Origin: Crocodylus rhombifer
Lineage: Eukaryota > Chordata > Crocodylia > Crocodylidae
NCBI GenBank assembly: GCA_038503035.1
Contig: JAVSML010020433.1
Location: 248,001 to 312,000, forward strand
Reading direction: 5' to 3'
DNA length: 64,000 bases
Notes under the pieces: model-generated
Databases searched by the model: none
What the model saw: only the letters and a program-made list of their open reading frames with translations
Told to the model about the DNA's origin: nothing
Made by a program: the position numbers and the translations under genes
Shown here: piece by piece, positions 13,059-25,900 of the stretch
Numbering within the stretch: position 1 is the stretch's first letter
Layout of the letters: every line of letters starts with the position of its first letter

Positions 13059-16000
13059 AGAACTTAACCTGTCACTGTGAAGGCAAGTACCCTGCCAACA
13101 CAGTTCCAAGGTTACCTTCAGAAATCCATTACAGTCTATACCAGAGAACAGCAAGGCTTAGAAAAGTTAAGCTGTTAAGCAGTAGTGTTGCAAGCTGTGC
13201 ATGTAGCACTAATTCTACCAAGTGGGCAGTCAGAAGCCATTGCCTCCTTGAAAAAGGAGTGCATTAGCTGCAAATTAAAGTCCTGGAAAGCTTCAAGGAA
13301 CAGGAACCAGTGCCCCTATCCACAGGTTTGCTATTAAAAACCACATCAGACTGTATATTACAACTCTGTGGCACTGATGATTATTAAAATCACTTGCATT
13401 GTTAGTTAAACTGACTGTGCACCCCTCAGCTGCAAATGGTTTGCTGAGCTTCCCGACTGCTGCCAACTCCACCAGGATATTGAAAAGGCACCTCCTCCCC
13501 ACCGGTAGTTCTCCTTGCCAAGTGCTGACCATCTCCAACCTCTTTGGTATTTGACTGCTTCAGTGGCTTACAAGGATGGTTTATCATGGCAAACCTACCC
13601 CTTCCTTCCTCCCCTGCCTGAACAAAATCCACCCTGTTCTGAATATTTTCTTGAAAGATCTTACAGAAATGGGAAAATTCACCTCACCAATACGGCAAGG
13701 ACATTTCATCCCAAAATGTTAGTGTTCAGAATGCTGTAAAGCAAAGGAAAGTTAAGATATTCCCACAAAATCCAAGATACTCTGAAGCATCTTCATGGAT
13801 AGCACTGCACCACCTATGCACAAGAATAAAAAAAGACTACTTTTGCTACTTTTTAAGAGGACAGTAGCAAGATGCAATGAAGACAAGGGCTAGACAAGGC
13901 TCTACTTGCAATGAGAGGCCAACTAAAAGGGGTTTTATACCTCTGGTTGAATCTGCAGCTTCAAGTTCTGAAAGTACTTTTAGAGAAGTCATGAGAAAAA
14001 CAAGTCTGCCTGCCCTCAAAGCAGAGATACCCTGAACACCGGAAGTGCAATTTAATAACTGTAAATCATCCCAAATGCAAAGCTGTTAGTGAGAGCTTAT
14101 GTATGGGAGCAAACAGAACAAGTGGGGAAAAACAATTTTATACTTGTTAAGGCCAAACACCACACACAGTGGCATTTGGAAACCATGCACAATTGTATCA
14201 AGTTTCTGTAGCTCATGAATGTAAAACTTGGCCCATATCTGCCACATCAGAACAGATATATCATCTTATTTCCTGCGTAAAAAGTTAAGCAAAGTTGTCT
14301 AGGATTTCATCTTATCTTGCCTTAATTAGTTTGATTTTTGGGGTGATGGGAAGCTGCTAATTATCTGTATTATCTTATGTGAGAGGCACTTCCTGCTCAG
14401 GATAGGTCTTCACAGTTGTTTTATACAGCTAAGACAAATACAGATTTTTCTGAAAGACATTATGAAACACCCTCCTTGTGCGTGGGCAACACATGCAAAT
14501 TGGGTACGGCAAGCTGAATGCACTGCATTTTTTCCTTAGTTCTGCTGCTACCTGCCTGGGAACCGCACTCCAAGTGTGCCACCTATAAGGGCCAAGCTGC
14601 TGAGCCAGACAGCAAGACACTGCTCCTCCCCTTCAAGCATTAGCTTTTTTGTAGCTGGTGCATGCACCACCACCAGACAGCCATATCCCAGCAATAAATA
14701 CTGTGCCATAGGAAATCTGTCTGGGCTTTCCTGAAGCCTCCCCAACTGCAGCACTGCAAGCACAAGTAGACTGAATTATGAACTCCTGAGGCTCTATACC
14801 CTTGAGTAGGTCATTGTGGAAAGACAAGACAAAGCAACATCTTTCAGAAGGGTTTGAAAAAGTTAGTTTTAGATGTTGCTCAATGCTTTGCTTAAATAAT
14901 ACTTCCTGCAAGTACTAGAAACTGCTTTACATTCCATTTTCCATACTAGAGATCATTTTAAAATGAATGCAGCTCCCTGAAGGGCCAGTTCTAGCATTAC
15001 CAGCAACTAGGAGGCCTCCAGACACTGAATTTTGGCAAGACAATTTAGAGTTCAGCCTCCATGAGCAAGTCCTTGCAGAGCCCTCAAGTCCCCACCTCTA
15101 CAACATTCAAGCCCTTGATCCTGTGGGTGCTTCTATTTCTAGTCTTTTCCATTTTTAATCTTATTTCAGCCCTTTATTAAAACATCTTTAGTGAAGCAGG
15201 TTCCAAGGTTGCATGTTTGACCATAAGAAAGTGGGCAAATATTTGTTATGAAGTCTCCTTCATTCTGTTCATAGTATCCAGATTCCTGTGGACCCACTTA
15301 TTTTTAGAAGTATTTACAGAGTAATTTGTATTAAACAAGTTTGCCAGCTGTGGGTTTGCCTGCAGACTCTTTCACTTCAGTACTGTGCGACTGGTCATAT
15401 AACTGCTACGAGAGCTTTCTGCCCCACAGAGAATAGTAGTTATTACAAGTAGCACACATTTTACCACCTTTTTGGTGCATCTAATTACTAACATTTTTTC
15501 TGTGTTACTTTATCAACTCTACCAAGCCTAAATATGTCAAGTGTCAGGAGGAAGCAAAGCTATTTGATTACACTGTGCTAGGAGTAGTGTTCATGAGATT
15601 TAGTTGCTTGCACAGCATATCTTCAGAAACTAGAGAAAGAAGAGCATTTTAGACTCCTAACCTCACCCAATCCGTTTCGAAACATTAAAACGACATGTAA
15701 TGCTGCCCCACCCTTGCTGCTCTCACTGGAAAACCATTCAAAAGCACACTGCAATGAGCAAGAAGATTTATGTACAGTTTTCAAATCTTTACTGGTGATA
15801 ACACAAGCTATTTTAGGCTTTCAGTATGAAAAAAAACTCACTAAACTGCAATTGGCAAATCAGTATTAGTATCAGTCTCTCAAAATAATACACAGCTACA
15901 GGCCATTCTCATCTATTAGTTGGTAACTTACTGATGCCATCTCTGCACAAAATGCAGCTTGCACTCAGCAATTCTTTAAACCCAAAACTGCTCAGAGATT

Positions 16001-16263
16001 AGATAAAAAAAGAAAAGAGCAGTTTAGTATGAATGAAATACCTGGACCAAGTCTAACATGCATAGAAAGAGAAATGTAGATGTAGAATGTTCTCTTCAAT
16101 GGCCATAAAGTTCACCAAGAGCTGTTTTAAAAAGCTACACTGAGCTTGTTAACACTACTGTATTACAGGTCTGTATTAGTGCTCAATCAAGTAGGTTCAG
16201 ACCATGACTAGGTCAGGCTACCCTAACTCTACAACCCATTGGTGCTAAGCAGCAATATCTTCC

Positions 16264-16278
16264 GGGGGGGGGGGGGGG
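16264..16278 (+). repeat. poly(G) tract, 15 bp
   Basis: An uninterrupted run of 15 G preceded by TCC. Confidence 0.95.
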
Positions 16279-17082
16279 TTGGTTCTTAAAACCACCACCA
16301 GTCAGAAAAAAATAAATCAATATTCACTATAAAGCTTTGCCTGAATTATTGATATACCAGTTTGTCAGTCAGTTTGATATAAATGCCCATATTATTGAAA
16401 TGCACGATTTAGGATAATGTGTAACGGACCTCTTTCGTAGCTAAACTGAAGAACTATGTGCATGCACTGAGAGAATATTTTTATGCCAATATTACGGCTT
16501 AGGGTTTCTGAATGCCCCATTAGTATATCATATTGAGCCTGATAAGGAAGTTACGGCTGACAATAAAAGATTTCCCTCTGCAATGCACCATAAGTCTCAC
16601 CCACTATCACTGGAGGCCCTGTACAGATTCAGACTTTTTTTTATATAAATACTCGAGTCAACAGCAGCTCTTTTTCAGCTGTCAGCTATTTATTAGCACC
16701 ACAGTAACTGCCTAGTCTGTCAAACAGTTTGCAACTCCCTTGTGTTCCAACAAAATCATAAGACTCTCTGGATGTCACAAGTGACTTGAACAGGAAGATA
16801 CTTTGATTGTAAGATAGTGGCAAGCGAAAACCATTGGAACTGTACTTCTCTCTCGCTTATAGGCAGTGGAAAGCACACTGGATACATAGTTTTGCTCTCC
16901 TTGCAAAGACAGCTATAGGCACTTCCCAGAAGTTTTGGAAGTTCCTCTACTTTTACTGAAGCATCTGCAAGTCTCTCTTACAAATACCATTCGTTGCAAT
17001 CATAATGTTCCCAATAACAATATTACAGATAGGAAAAGCTCTCCCCCATGGTGGATGTAGACTAGTCAGAGGGCATGTAGAT

Positions 17083-17590
17083 CAGTGGTCTCCAACCTTT
17101 TTAGGTAGGAGATTACTTTTTGAATTAAAAGCCAACCAAAGATCTACCCTGCACTGCTGCTGCCACCCCCCTCCACCCCAGGTCAGCCTGTGGGGAGGGA
17201 AGGGGGGGCAGAACAAGGCAGAAAGAAAGTTATTTGGGGGCATACACCCCCAAGGGGGGGGGGGAGGCTGGGTATATAGAGGCCCCAGGTGAGTGAGGGA
17301 ACGTGGCACACAGGCAAGAGCAGGCACTGGGGGGAGTAGGGGACAAGGGGCATGCCCCCCAGTGCCTGCTCTTGCCTGTGCACCCTGCTCTTGCCCTCTG
17401 GGGCCTCTATCTGCCCCCAAGCAATGAGTGAGGAAGTGGGACCAGTGCAGGTGCTGCACAGCCGGAGCAGGCGTGGGAGAAAGCTGCAAGCAGCTCATCC
17501 GGGGGAGGAGGGGAGGGTACACGCAGGGCTACAGCAGATGGAAAAGTGTGTCAAGAGGCTACTGATCTGATAGATGAGGGACAACCAGCA
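17083..17590 (+). mobile_element. hAT-like non-autonomous element with GC-rich palindromic core
   Basis: It begins CAGTGGTCTCCAACCTTTTT, a typical hAT terminus, followed by GAGATTACTTTTTGAATTAAAAG and AAGATCTACC, a pattern seen in a reptile hAT family. The interior is GC-rich with an 11-bp poly(G) run and a strong palindrome (listed separately). The right part, AAGAGGCTACTGATCTGATAGATG, resembles the other end, but the final GGTTGGAGACCACTG-like terminus is not preserved and no clear 8-bp duplication was found. The right boundary is approximate. Confidence 0.6.
17262..17422. repeat. palindrome with 26-bp perfect arms
   Basis: Positions 17309-17334 and 17355-17380 are perfect reverse complements (26 bp, centred on AGAGCAGGCACTGGGGGG), with a 20-base loop. 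Pairing continues outward imperfectly and includes a second perfect block, ATAGAGGCCCCAG with CTGGGGCCTCTAT (about 17275-17288 and 17398-17411). As RNA or single-stranded DNA it would fold into a long hairpin. Confidence 0.9.
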
Positions 17591-18976
17591 AAAAAACCCA
17601 TGAGAGTTTATTTTAAATTTTATTATTAGATAGTTCTAAAAAAGTGAGACTTGCACACAAAAATCCTTCAACATTTATAACTATTTATTACTTCAACAGC
17701 AGGCCACATTCTAGGTTTACTCTTACTGCTATTCAAAGTCTTAAAAGATGTCTCGTCAGCACTGCTACAGACTTCTCAGTCTGTAGTGCCACGCTATTAA
17801 TCTGCCAGTCAGTTTTCCTGTGCAGATAAGCCGTTAGTGGATTTCCTAAACAATAAACTCCTGCAGAAATGCTGTCTTGTTACTGATGTGCAGGACTTCT
17901 GCCCTGCATGCCCTCCTGCTTATTTACCTTAGCCCAGTTCAGGAGATGTCTACTGAAGCTTAATCTATACATGAACAAGTACTCTCTCAAACATTTCAAA
18001 TCTCCAACATTTCAAGTGGAAAGCTTGAGGGCTGCATACAGTCAACATGCCGAAAGAACTACTTGGCTCCCTACTCTTTTTTTTGGAGGAGGTATTGGAA
18101 CACAGCAGTTATGTGGCTTAGCATCCCTGTGTGGTGTTAAGCTAAGGGATTTTATGGTAGTAGAAAGTCTCATTGGAACGCTCTCAGGACAACCAAGGAT
18201 ATTTTAGCCACTGCCCCCATTTTAGCAATCTAGCAAATGCTAGAGAGAAACACCACAGACACTTTAGACTAATCTCTATTTATGATTAAATAAATTGGGT
18301 AGCTAACCTGGGGACCAACAGTTATCACTAACGCTGCCTGTATTGTCTCCTTGCAGAGCTGTCTATGGAAGACCTCACTGCGTGTATCTGGCCAAAATAG
18401 TGCTGCAGAGATGCAGCAGTTCAACATGAGGCCAGTGTATGTCCCCATAGACAATACTCTGGAGTAGTTACTTCACTCTGGCTGAATTACTGCCCACAAA
18501 CAAGAAAGCATCACTTTCATTCTGGAACAGTGCCCAGGGCCTTATAGTAGCACAGCACTAATAGTATAATTATTGCTATAGTTTACGGGTCAGCTTCCTA
18601 GGACCAAAAGACATGAGTATAAGGTGCTGAATTATACCAAGAATGAAACTGGCCCAGAGTTTCATGCTTTAAGTTTTGCCATGCAACAACTTTCAGTCAT
18701 GCAATTCCATAAGTGAATAACTGGATTTTCCCCGCGTTGAGTCACTTCCCAAATTAACTAGGCTTTCTACCCAGGCAGAGAATGATTCACAAATGGTAGA
18801 ACAGAGAGAGGAAGGAGACTGGGTTAGCAACTTAGACACAAAGCATCTCAGCTTCAGGAAGAGCTCCAGTTTGTACCAAGAAAAATAAAGTTGAGGGCTT
18901 TCATTACAGTAAGTACAGAACACATCCCTGCTACTCAGAGGGCCTGCTTTATAGAAAGATGCAATATGCAAGGGGC

Positions 18977-19147
18977 CAGGGGTCAGCATCCTACAGAGGC
19001 ACTGGATCTGGCCTGGGCAGAGTGCTCATAGCCACACATGCACATGCCAACACAAGCAGCAGCACTGGCTGTAACAGAGTCCTAGCATCCACCCACCTCT
19101 GATCCGAGGTGGGTCAATACAGCCTAAAGCTTGAAAAGGTTGCCTGC
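18977..19147. mobile_element. hAT-type element, degraded
   Basis: The left end is CAGGGGTCAGCATCC, followed by GGCACTGGATCTGGCCTG. The right end is CTTGAAAAGGTTGCCTGCC, a degraded inverse of the left terminus. It abuts the next hAT element at 19148-19333. No clear target duplication of its own survives and it has no ORF. Confidence 0.6.
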
Positions 19148-19333
19148 CTCTAGCTCAGCAATTCCTAATCTGTGGTACAGGTACCACCAGTGGTACACAG
19201 ACAACCTGTTAGTGGTACATGTTAACAGATTTATTAAAATACTTTATATGACAAATTTGCTGGTACTTAAGGTTGTATAGTTTTAAATTGCTATTTCATC
19301 ATTTATCAGAGTCTGGGAACCACTGCTCTAGCC
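19148..19333. mobile_element. non-autonomous hAT element (170 bp) with target duplication CTCTAGCY
   Basis: The element is 19156-19325. It starts CAGCAATTCCTAATCTGTGG and ends GAGTCTGGGAACCACTG, which are imperfect inverted ends. It is flanked by CTCTAGCT (19148-19155) and CTCTAGCC (19326-19333), an 8-bp duplication with 7/8 identity. The interior is AT-rich and non-coding, with repeated GGTAC motifs. Confidence 0.85.
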
Positions 19334-19901
19334 TACATCATTAGACTACAAATTTGGTTTATCTGAAGTCCGCAGGGTTAGCATCCTACAATGTTTAACT
19401 TAAAGAGCTCTTCCATCAATCTCCCCACTACAAGTTTAGCAAACTGCTGCAAAGTGCTGGGAGAACCGAAATGGGTATGTTTAGCTTAGTCCAAACATTA
19501 AAAGGTAGTTCCATTCAACAGGGGTTTTACTACCATCATCTTATTGATCAACAGGGATCTCTGTTTTCCATTTTCCACAGAAAAATGGAGTAAAATACAA
19601 ATTTCCCACCTCACTGGAGTAAACCATGAATTTCTCATTTTAGCAGAGAGCCCTCTACAGGCAGGCAGAGGGTAGTCAGGCAGGGGGCACCATGTCCATG
19701 TGCACATGGCCCCAACCAGCCTGGACAGCCGCTCCCGCAGGTAAGTGGGGCAGGGGGAAATTGAGGCTGTCACATGGAGGGAGGGAGTTGGGTTGGGGCT
19801 GCTGCCCTCCTGGGCAGTGTGCAGGGCTTGGGGCCTAGGACCACAATGCATAGCAGCAGGGCCCTGGCAGGGAGCAGGATGGGGCTGCAGGCAGGTTGTC
19901 C

Positions 19902-19923
19902 GGGGGGGGGGGGGGGGGGGGGG
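19902..19923 (+). repeat. poly(G) tract, 22 bp, with nearby poly(C) 11 and poly(G) 11
   Basis: An uninterrupted run of 22 G, followed within 14 bases by 11 C (19937-19947) and then 11 G (19958-19968). The C and G runs can pair, and each G run could also form a quadruplex. Confidence 0.95.
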
Positions 19924-19959
19924 TTTCCCCAATGCTCCCCCCCCCCCTAGAAGACACGG

Positions 19960-20415
19960 GGGGGGGGGACACCCATACCCCACAGATCTGTGGGGTTGGG
20001 GGTACATACCCACTATGGGCTCAGGCTCCTCCTGTGGGGCCTCTGCAGCCCAGGCGTGACCCGGCACTACAGGGCAGAGCACGGCCACACAAGAAAGCTG
20101 CTTTCAGCTGCAAGCTCCATGCTGCCCTGGCAATGTGTCCCCTGTGGGCATGGGGACAGCAAGGGTGGCAGCATGGAGTTGTGGCCCTTACTGCAACCGC
20201 ACATGTAGGAGACATTGCCAGGACAGCACAGAGCTTGCAGCAGCAAGCAGCTTTGTAGCATGGCAGCACTGTGCTGTGCAATGCCAGGTTATACCCATGG
20301 GCTGTTGAGGGGCTGGAGGAAGGGCAGCAGGGTGGGAGCCCAAGCCTGCAGCGCACACCCACCCTGCACACAGGTCTGGTGGGGAATGGGTCCCCCCTGC
20401 CCCCTGGGAGTGAAT
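19960..20415. repeat. imperfect palindrome of about 450 bp (foldback repeat)
   Basis: The two halves are inverted copies around a centre near 20180. The best-matched blocks are AAAGCTGCTTTCAGCTGCAA with its partner around 20236-20256, and CTGGCAATGT (20128-20137) with ACATTGCCAG (20212-20221). Farther out, CCCATACCCCACAG (about 19973) pairs with the complement of 20372-20392. Arms are roughly 220 bp with substitutions and small indels. The whole block is GC-rich and has long ORFs on both strands, which are side effects of composition. It may be two inverted copies of one unit or an old foldback transposon. No target duplication was recognised. Confidence 0.65.
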
Positions 20416-22282
20416 ACTGCAGCAGGGAGCCAGCCTTTCATCATCCTCCCTCCCACCCTCACTTGTTGCTTTCAGCCATATGCTCCACTGATCTACAGAG
20501 TTGCTAACCTCTTCATTCACCTGCCTCCTTACCAGCCAATTCCAGGCATCTGTCAATAGCAAAAGGTTCACCTAAAAAAGGCAAGAGGAAGAGGCATCTG
20601 GATATTGTCAGCCCCTCCAAAGCTCACCCCAAGAGCATTCATCCCCTTCCCCCACACTGGTTTTTTCACAAAGCAAGCTTCTTAGCACCATGACCTTTCT
20701 TAGGTGTTTATATATCTAGCACACAATAGGCACTACTCTACTTGAATCTTTATGCAGATACCATCCCCACTCCCCCCCAGAGGAACTGAACTGCCATTTA
20801 GCCAGCTTTGACCATCAGCAAAACTAAAAAGTTAGGAGGTCCATCGCAGAACTCAAGTTTTTTATACTGAGTGCTGGAGGGGTGGGGAAGAAGGCAGCAG
20901 TTGTCAAACATGTAGGAGGTGGACTAGTTTAGTGAAGGATAAAACTGGACCACCCCATTGTTACTGCCATACTTACAAGAGACTATTCAAAACCTAAAAA
21001 ACCTCACTTAATTTTGCTTACTAATGCTCAAAGTAGCTGCAGTCAGTCTTCTTCTTGTACTAAAGCTATGGTTTTATAATCAGCAAGCCTGCCAATGGCC
21101 CTCTATTTTCCAGCATCGTTGCCAAATATTTGTAGGAAGATATATTAAGCATTACAGTAAGAATCAGCATTAACTATTGTAATCAAGAAGTATGTATATA
21201 CATTTTTAAGTAAGAACACACCCAGACCTTCCAGCTATGACACAGCCAAAGATAGTTTTAACATGGAAATGCTAGAATTCAAAAGGGTCACAAAAAGCCT
21301 ACCATCTTCTTAAGCCTAAACCTTCGAACTGCTTTATAAAAAAAGTTTGGGGTTTTGGTTTTTTGTTTGTTTGTTTTGGGGGGGAGAACTTAACCGATCC
21401 ACAGATTTATTACTGTTCCAATACATCTCATGGAAAATAAAAGCAAACTAACAGCCACATGTAGCACCCTTCATTTTAAACCAGTAAGCTAGTACAAATT
21501 ATTCCTGGTTGAGAAGCTTCTTGCCAAGTGCATCCACAGATGCAGAGAGGCTCCTTGTAGGGCCATGCTGGTGTGAAGTGTGGTCTGGATGGGATCAGGA
21601 CACTCTTGGCAGTGGAGAGAAACTAGGCCAGAGGTGGCATACAGAGTTGAGAGTGTCTTAGAGCCCTCCTCCAAAACCAGATCTCATGATAATCTTCAGG
21701 GTTAAGCTCAAATAGCAGCAGTTTTGCTGTACAAATTCAGAGAGGGCCAAGTGCTGCACAGAAAAAAAAAAAAAAAAGTAGTCAACCAAATAAGGCTGTG
21801 GAGAGATGTACGAGCAGGAAAGTGTCCAGGAGATGACATCATTAAGAGGAAGCCTTTAGTCACCAGGTTTCCTCCAAAAGCTGGAGCAGGGCCAGAAGAG
21901 CCGCTCAGGCATCAAATCTCCCAGTGAAGAACATCAGTTAGTTCAGCATGGATGCTCAGATCCCCACAGCTTGAGCATAAAAATGGAACTTCAAATTGCA
22001 AGAAACTGAAAATAAGTTCTTAAAGAACAGGCAAGTTTTCCAATTAGCCTGCTGCATTATGCACTATGTACCAGAAGTCAAGTGCTCTGCAGCCAGATTT
22101 CACACTGAACATTACAAGAAAGACATCCAAAATAAAGGGCTTCCTCTGGAGGCAGCCGTGCCCTTTCCTGTTCAAATGAGTCCATATTAAGGCATCTTGC
22201 TTTCCTATGAGGGATATTTAAAGACAGATTTCTTGACCTCCAGAAGGAATTAAGTCAGACACATATGAAGCAGCAGTAGTTT

Positions 22283-22302
22283 GGGGGGGGGGGGGGGGGG
22301 GG
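22283..22302 (+). repeat. poly(G) tract, 20 bp
   Basis: An uninterrupted run of 20 G. A second run of 11 G lies at 22369-22379. Confidence 0.95.
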
Positions 22303-22814
22303 CGAGTGAAAGGGAAAATACTTCAGGCCCTGCTTCTGCAAGAAAGGAGGTGCTTACAATTCAATTAAGGGGGGGGGGGAAGAAAAGTTATGATTGGGTT
22401 CTTGGGACATGCTTTTTGGTCACTGCCCAGAAAGTGTCTCCTCAAATTGACAATTTTCAACATGACTTAGTCATGGGACCTAGAATTCTTCTTTTACAGA
22501 TGCAATGGAGGATACAATACAAAGTTTAGCAAAATGAATTAGCTTTAATAGCTTTGCCAAACAAACAAAAGTGTGTTCCCGCTTCAACTTTTGTGAAGCC
22601 AAGAAAGCAAGCAAACTCTTGTAATCCCTTTTCTCCCTCTTCTTTCAAGCCCTTTGTCCAGAGATGGGAGCAAGGTTTAAAACAAGCAATTTCTTCAGAT
22701 GAGCCAACATGAAGCAGGCCTTCCCTATAAATAGTCTCTGTCAAAGCTTTGATTTATTTGTTCCTACCTTTCCTGTCACAACAAAGTATTTAGCAGAATT
22801 TGCCAATTCACTGG

Positions 22815-22915
22815 AATCTGACAGGGTCACTTGCTTCTACTATGACCTTGAACTTGTGACCTCAGGGCTGTCAGGCACATGCCCTAGTACCTGGACCACT
22901 CCACTTAAACAAAAA
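22815..22915 (-). repeat. tRNA-like SINE head (MIR/CORE-SINE-like)
   Basis: On the minus strand a degenerate A box, TGGTCCAGGTACTAGGGC, is followed by a B-box-like CACAAGTTCAAGGTC at tRNA-like spacing. This fits the 5' promoter part of a MIR or related CORE-SINE. The core and tail are not clear. It is not a functional tRNA. Confidence 0.45.
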
Positions 22916-25900
22916 GTAAGTTGGCACTCCCACAAGACAGACCACTCCAGATGTGTAGAGACTCTGCATCTGGCTAGGTTTACTACTAGAAACAGAATGT
23001 TTTAAAATTAAACTGTTATTTGTGGTAGACAAGACAAGCTGTATAAATGGACAGACTACTTTCCTAACAAATGGTGTTAAGCCCATTTTAAAACAATAAT
23101 GCAGCAAAAGAAAATAAAGGAAAAGAATGACCTCAAAGCAATTAAGGCTTCCAAAATATGCTGTCAGTGGTATTCTTATTGCTCATTAACTACATAAAAG
23201 CCATTTAATTTATGCCACAGCCAGTCAGTTAGGGTGGTATTTAGTATTGATCTTTGATTCAATATTCAACAGAATTTTGCAACCCCAGTGAAGTATTACT
23301 CCTTCAATGGCAGAGACCCAAAGTAAAAAAAAAAAAAAAATCAAGCTACTGCTCTTTCTACTAGGTCTAGATCACCTGCCATGCATAAAACTTAGTAGCA
23401 TCAAATAATGTCCCTGCTGCACCCAGGCATCATGAAGGAGGAATTATTAAAAACATCTTCCATTGCCAATTTCCAGAATTACTGTTTAGTCACTGAATGG
23501 CCTATCCATCATTAGCCTGGTACCCACCACTTCATTTGCCCAACATAAGTAGCAAAGGTGGGGGAGGGCACAATTTGAAACCATCTTGTGGTTACTTTTA
23601 TCCATTTAAAAAGGGTTGTTTTTTTGGTTTTTTTAAAGAAAACTGTATTTCCCAGATACTTTGTTCCCATACAGTGGGGGGGGATAAATAAATAAAAAGG
23701 ACTTACAGAATGGCATAAAAACAGTTAATAGGCCATTTTGATACAATAACAAGTTCCTCATAGCCAGTAAGATATAGTAGCATACCTAGAAGTTTCCAGC
23801 AAGCTTTTGATGCAACTCATTGCAATATGAACTTCAAAATCATTTAGAGTTATCCAATGCATCTATTCATCCAATACATCTTCCTGAAAATTAAAGTATT
23901 AGTGCTCTCTCTGGAACCTTTTCTTTGGGGCTTTATCATGTCAATTAAGAGGCAGAGTACAAATCATGCAAACAAGCTGCTGTCATACTAGTCAGCTGGG
24001 CACCCATAACTAATCAATGTTTGGCAGTGCTTTTTAAAAGGTAGGCAGGATCCCCAAACCAAAAGAGGTCTGGACAGAAATACTGCAATATAGCAACAGC
24101 ATAATCAGAAAGCCTGAGCACAGCTCAAGAAAGAGAGAAACTGGACCCCTTTTAGTTGAATAAAGGCAATCAAGATCTGTACAATATCAAGGAATAGAAG
24201 GGAGACCGAGTATAAGGACCTTTAACAAAAAAGGTGACAAACTGGAAGGTAGGGCCCCCAGGTTAAACCAAAAAGAGAAATTAAGACAGGAAAAGACTTG
24301 TCCATTCTGGTCTTTATAGCGTAGCTAGAATATAAAGAGAATAATGCCACAGCCTAGCATTGAAGAAAAACTTGCACAACAAATTAAACCCTAGAATTTC
24401 TCCATTCTTTATGAAAAGCTTCCATGTTTTTCCAAACAGTGGTTTCTAACACAGAGATCAATGCAAAGCATCCAAGAGCCATTACTCCAGACAACACCTA
24501 CAGAAAGGAATATTTCAAGCGTCTCCAACACAGAACAGCCAAGAATCAACTCAGCCTCATTTATAAAATCTGATTGACTTGGAAAACTTCCGTTGCCCTT
24601 TGTAGACCCATATTTTATAAAGAACCAGGTCAGGCTAATCCCATTTCTCAGTAGCATAAGTAAGAATTTAAAATAATTAAGGACTAAAAACTGTTTAACA
24701 TCAAAGCTACAAGTCTCAGAAGCAATGAGCATCTTGCTCAGATTAAAGAGGAGACTCCCTTTCTAAAGGTAGAAGAATGCTTCCTGGGGGAGTGGTGCTT
24801 CGATGCCGTTTGTTGCAGTTTGACAGGTACAGTACCCGATTTGTTCAGTCACGGACCCAGTGCACTTCTGATTTATTTACAAGTGGAACATCTTGTATTA
24901 AAAAATACTCTCTCTCTCTTACTGAGGATATAAAAGGGGGGAAAAAAGCCCTCATCTGTGCAAAGCAAGTGGTACCTACTTCTCCTGTTGCACTGAAACT
25001 AATTTTTAAAAATAATGAAATGTGATTAAATAAGGTTTTAAACTAAGCTTCCATAGTAACATCTCATTAAAATCTGAAAAAGAGCAGTTTCAGCTCCACC
25101 AAACATGATAGGGTTAGCATGAAGGACAGGAGCTCTAGCCAGTCACTGTGAGATTAGCTTGAATCACTTCGCCAATGAGGAGGCCTCTACTGCCAAAAGA
25201 GGAAGGGCAGTTTTTTAGGATGACTTGCAGGGGGGAAAACTTTTAGAACTCAGCTACACTTTTTCAGTTTCCTTGTATTGGAAAGAGAGGTGTTACTCAC
25301 TTCTGTGCAATCCTTAACCATTTGCTTCTCCATTGTCTCTTGTTGCATCGCACAAACCCTTCAAAACAACACCCTTTACAATAGCATTCCAAAGGCGCAG
25401 ACGAAGCCAAATGCACTGTCCCCCTTAAAGGGGTCTGGCAAGATCAACAGACACTTTCCACAACGGACTTTCGGTATATCCTGCAAAATCCTCACAAGCA
25501 ATCTTCTCTACTAGGCCCTTTGGGAGCCGACCATCCCCATCCCCATCCCTCGAGCCCAGGCAGAGACACTACCGCACAAGTACAGCAAGTCACTGGTTCA
25601 AGGGTTAAACAGAGCAAAACTGGGCTGATTAATGGTGCACCAAAGTTTCGTGCCACTTGGCCAATTCTAAATTAGTGGAAGGGTTGAAAGAAAAGCAATT
25701 CCTATCCCAGCGGGTTAAAATTTAGCCTGGCTGGACAGGCACAGACTTGAGAGGTTTTTCTGTTTAGACCAAACAGTGTCCACATCAGCACATTGTGAGA
25801 GGCCCTACCAATCTTATCACCCAACACTTTAAAAAGCAATTTTTCCCCCTGCCAAGCCAGAAGTGATCACTGAGCTTCTTCCGTCTGGCTCCTCCACAAT

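Noticed and set aside
19498..20571. Several ORFs of 100-196 codons on both strands
   Set aside because: They lie in the GC-rich palindrome and poly(G)/poly(C) tracts and code for Pro/Gly runs. No family resemblance.
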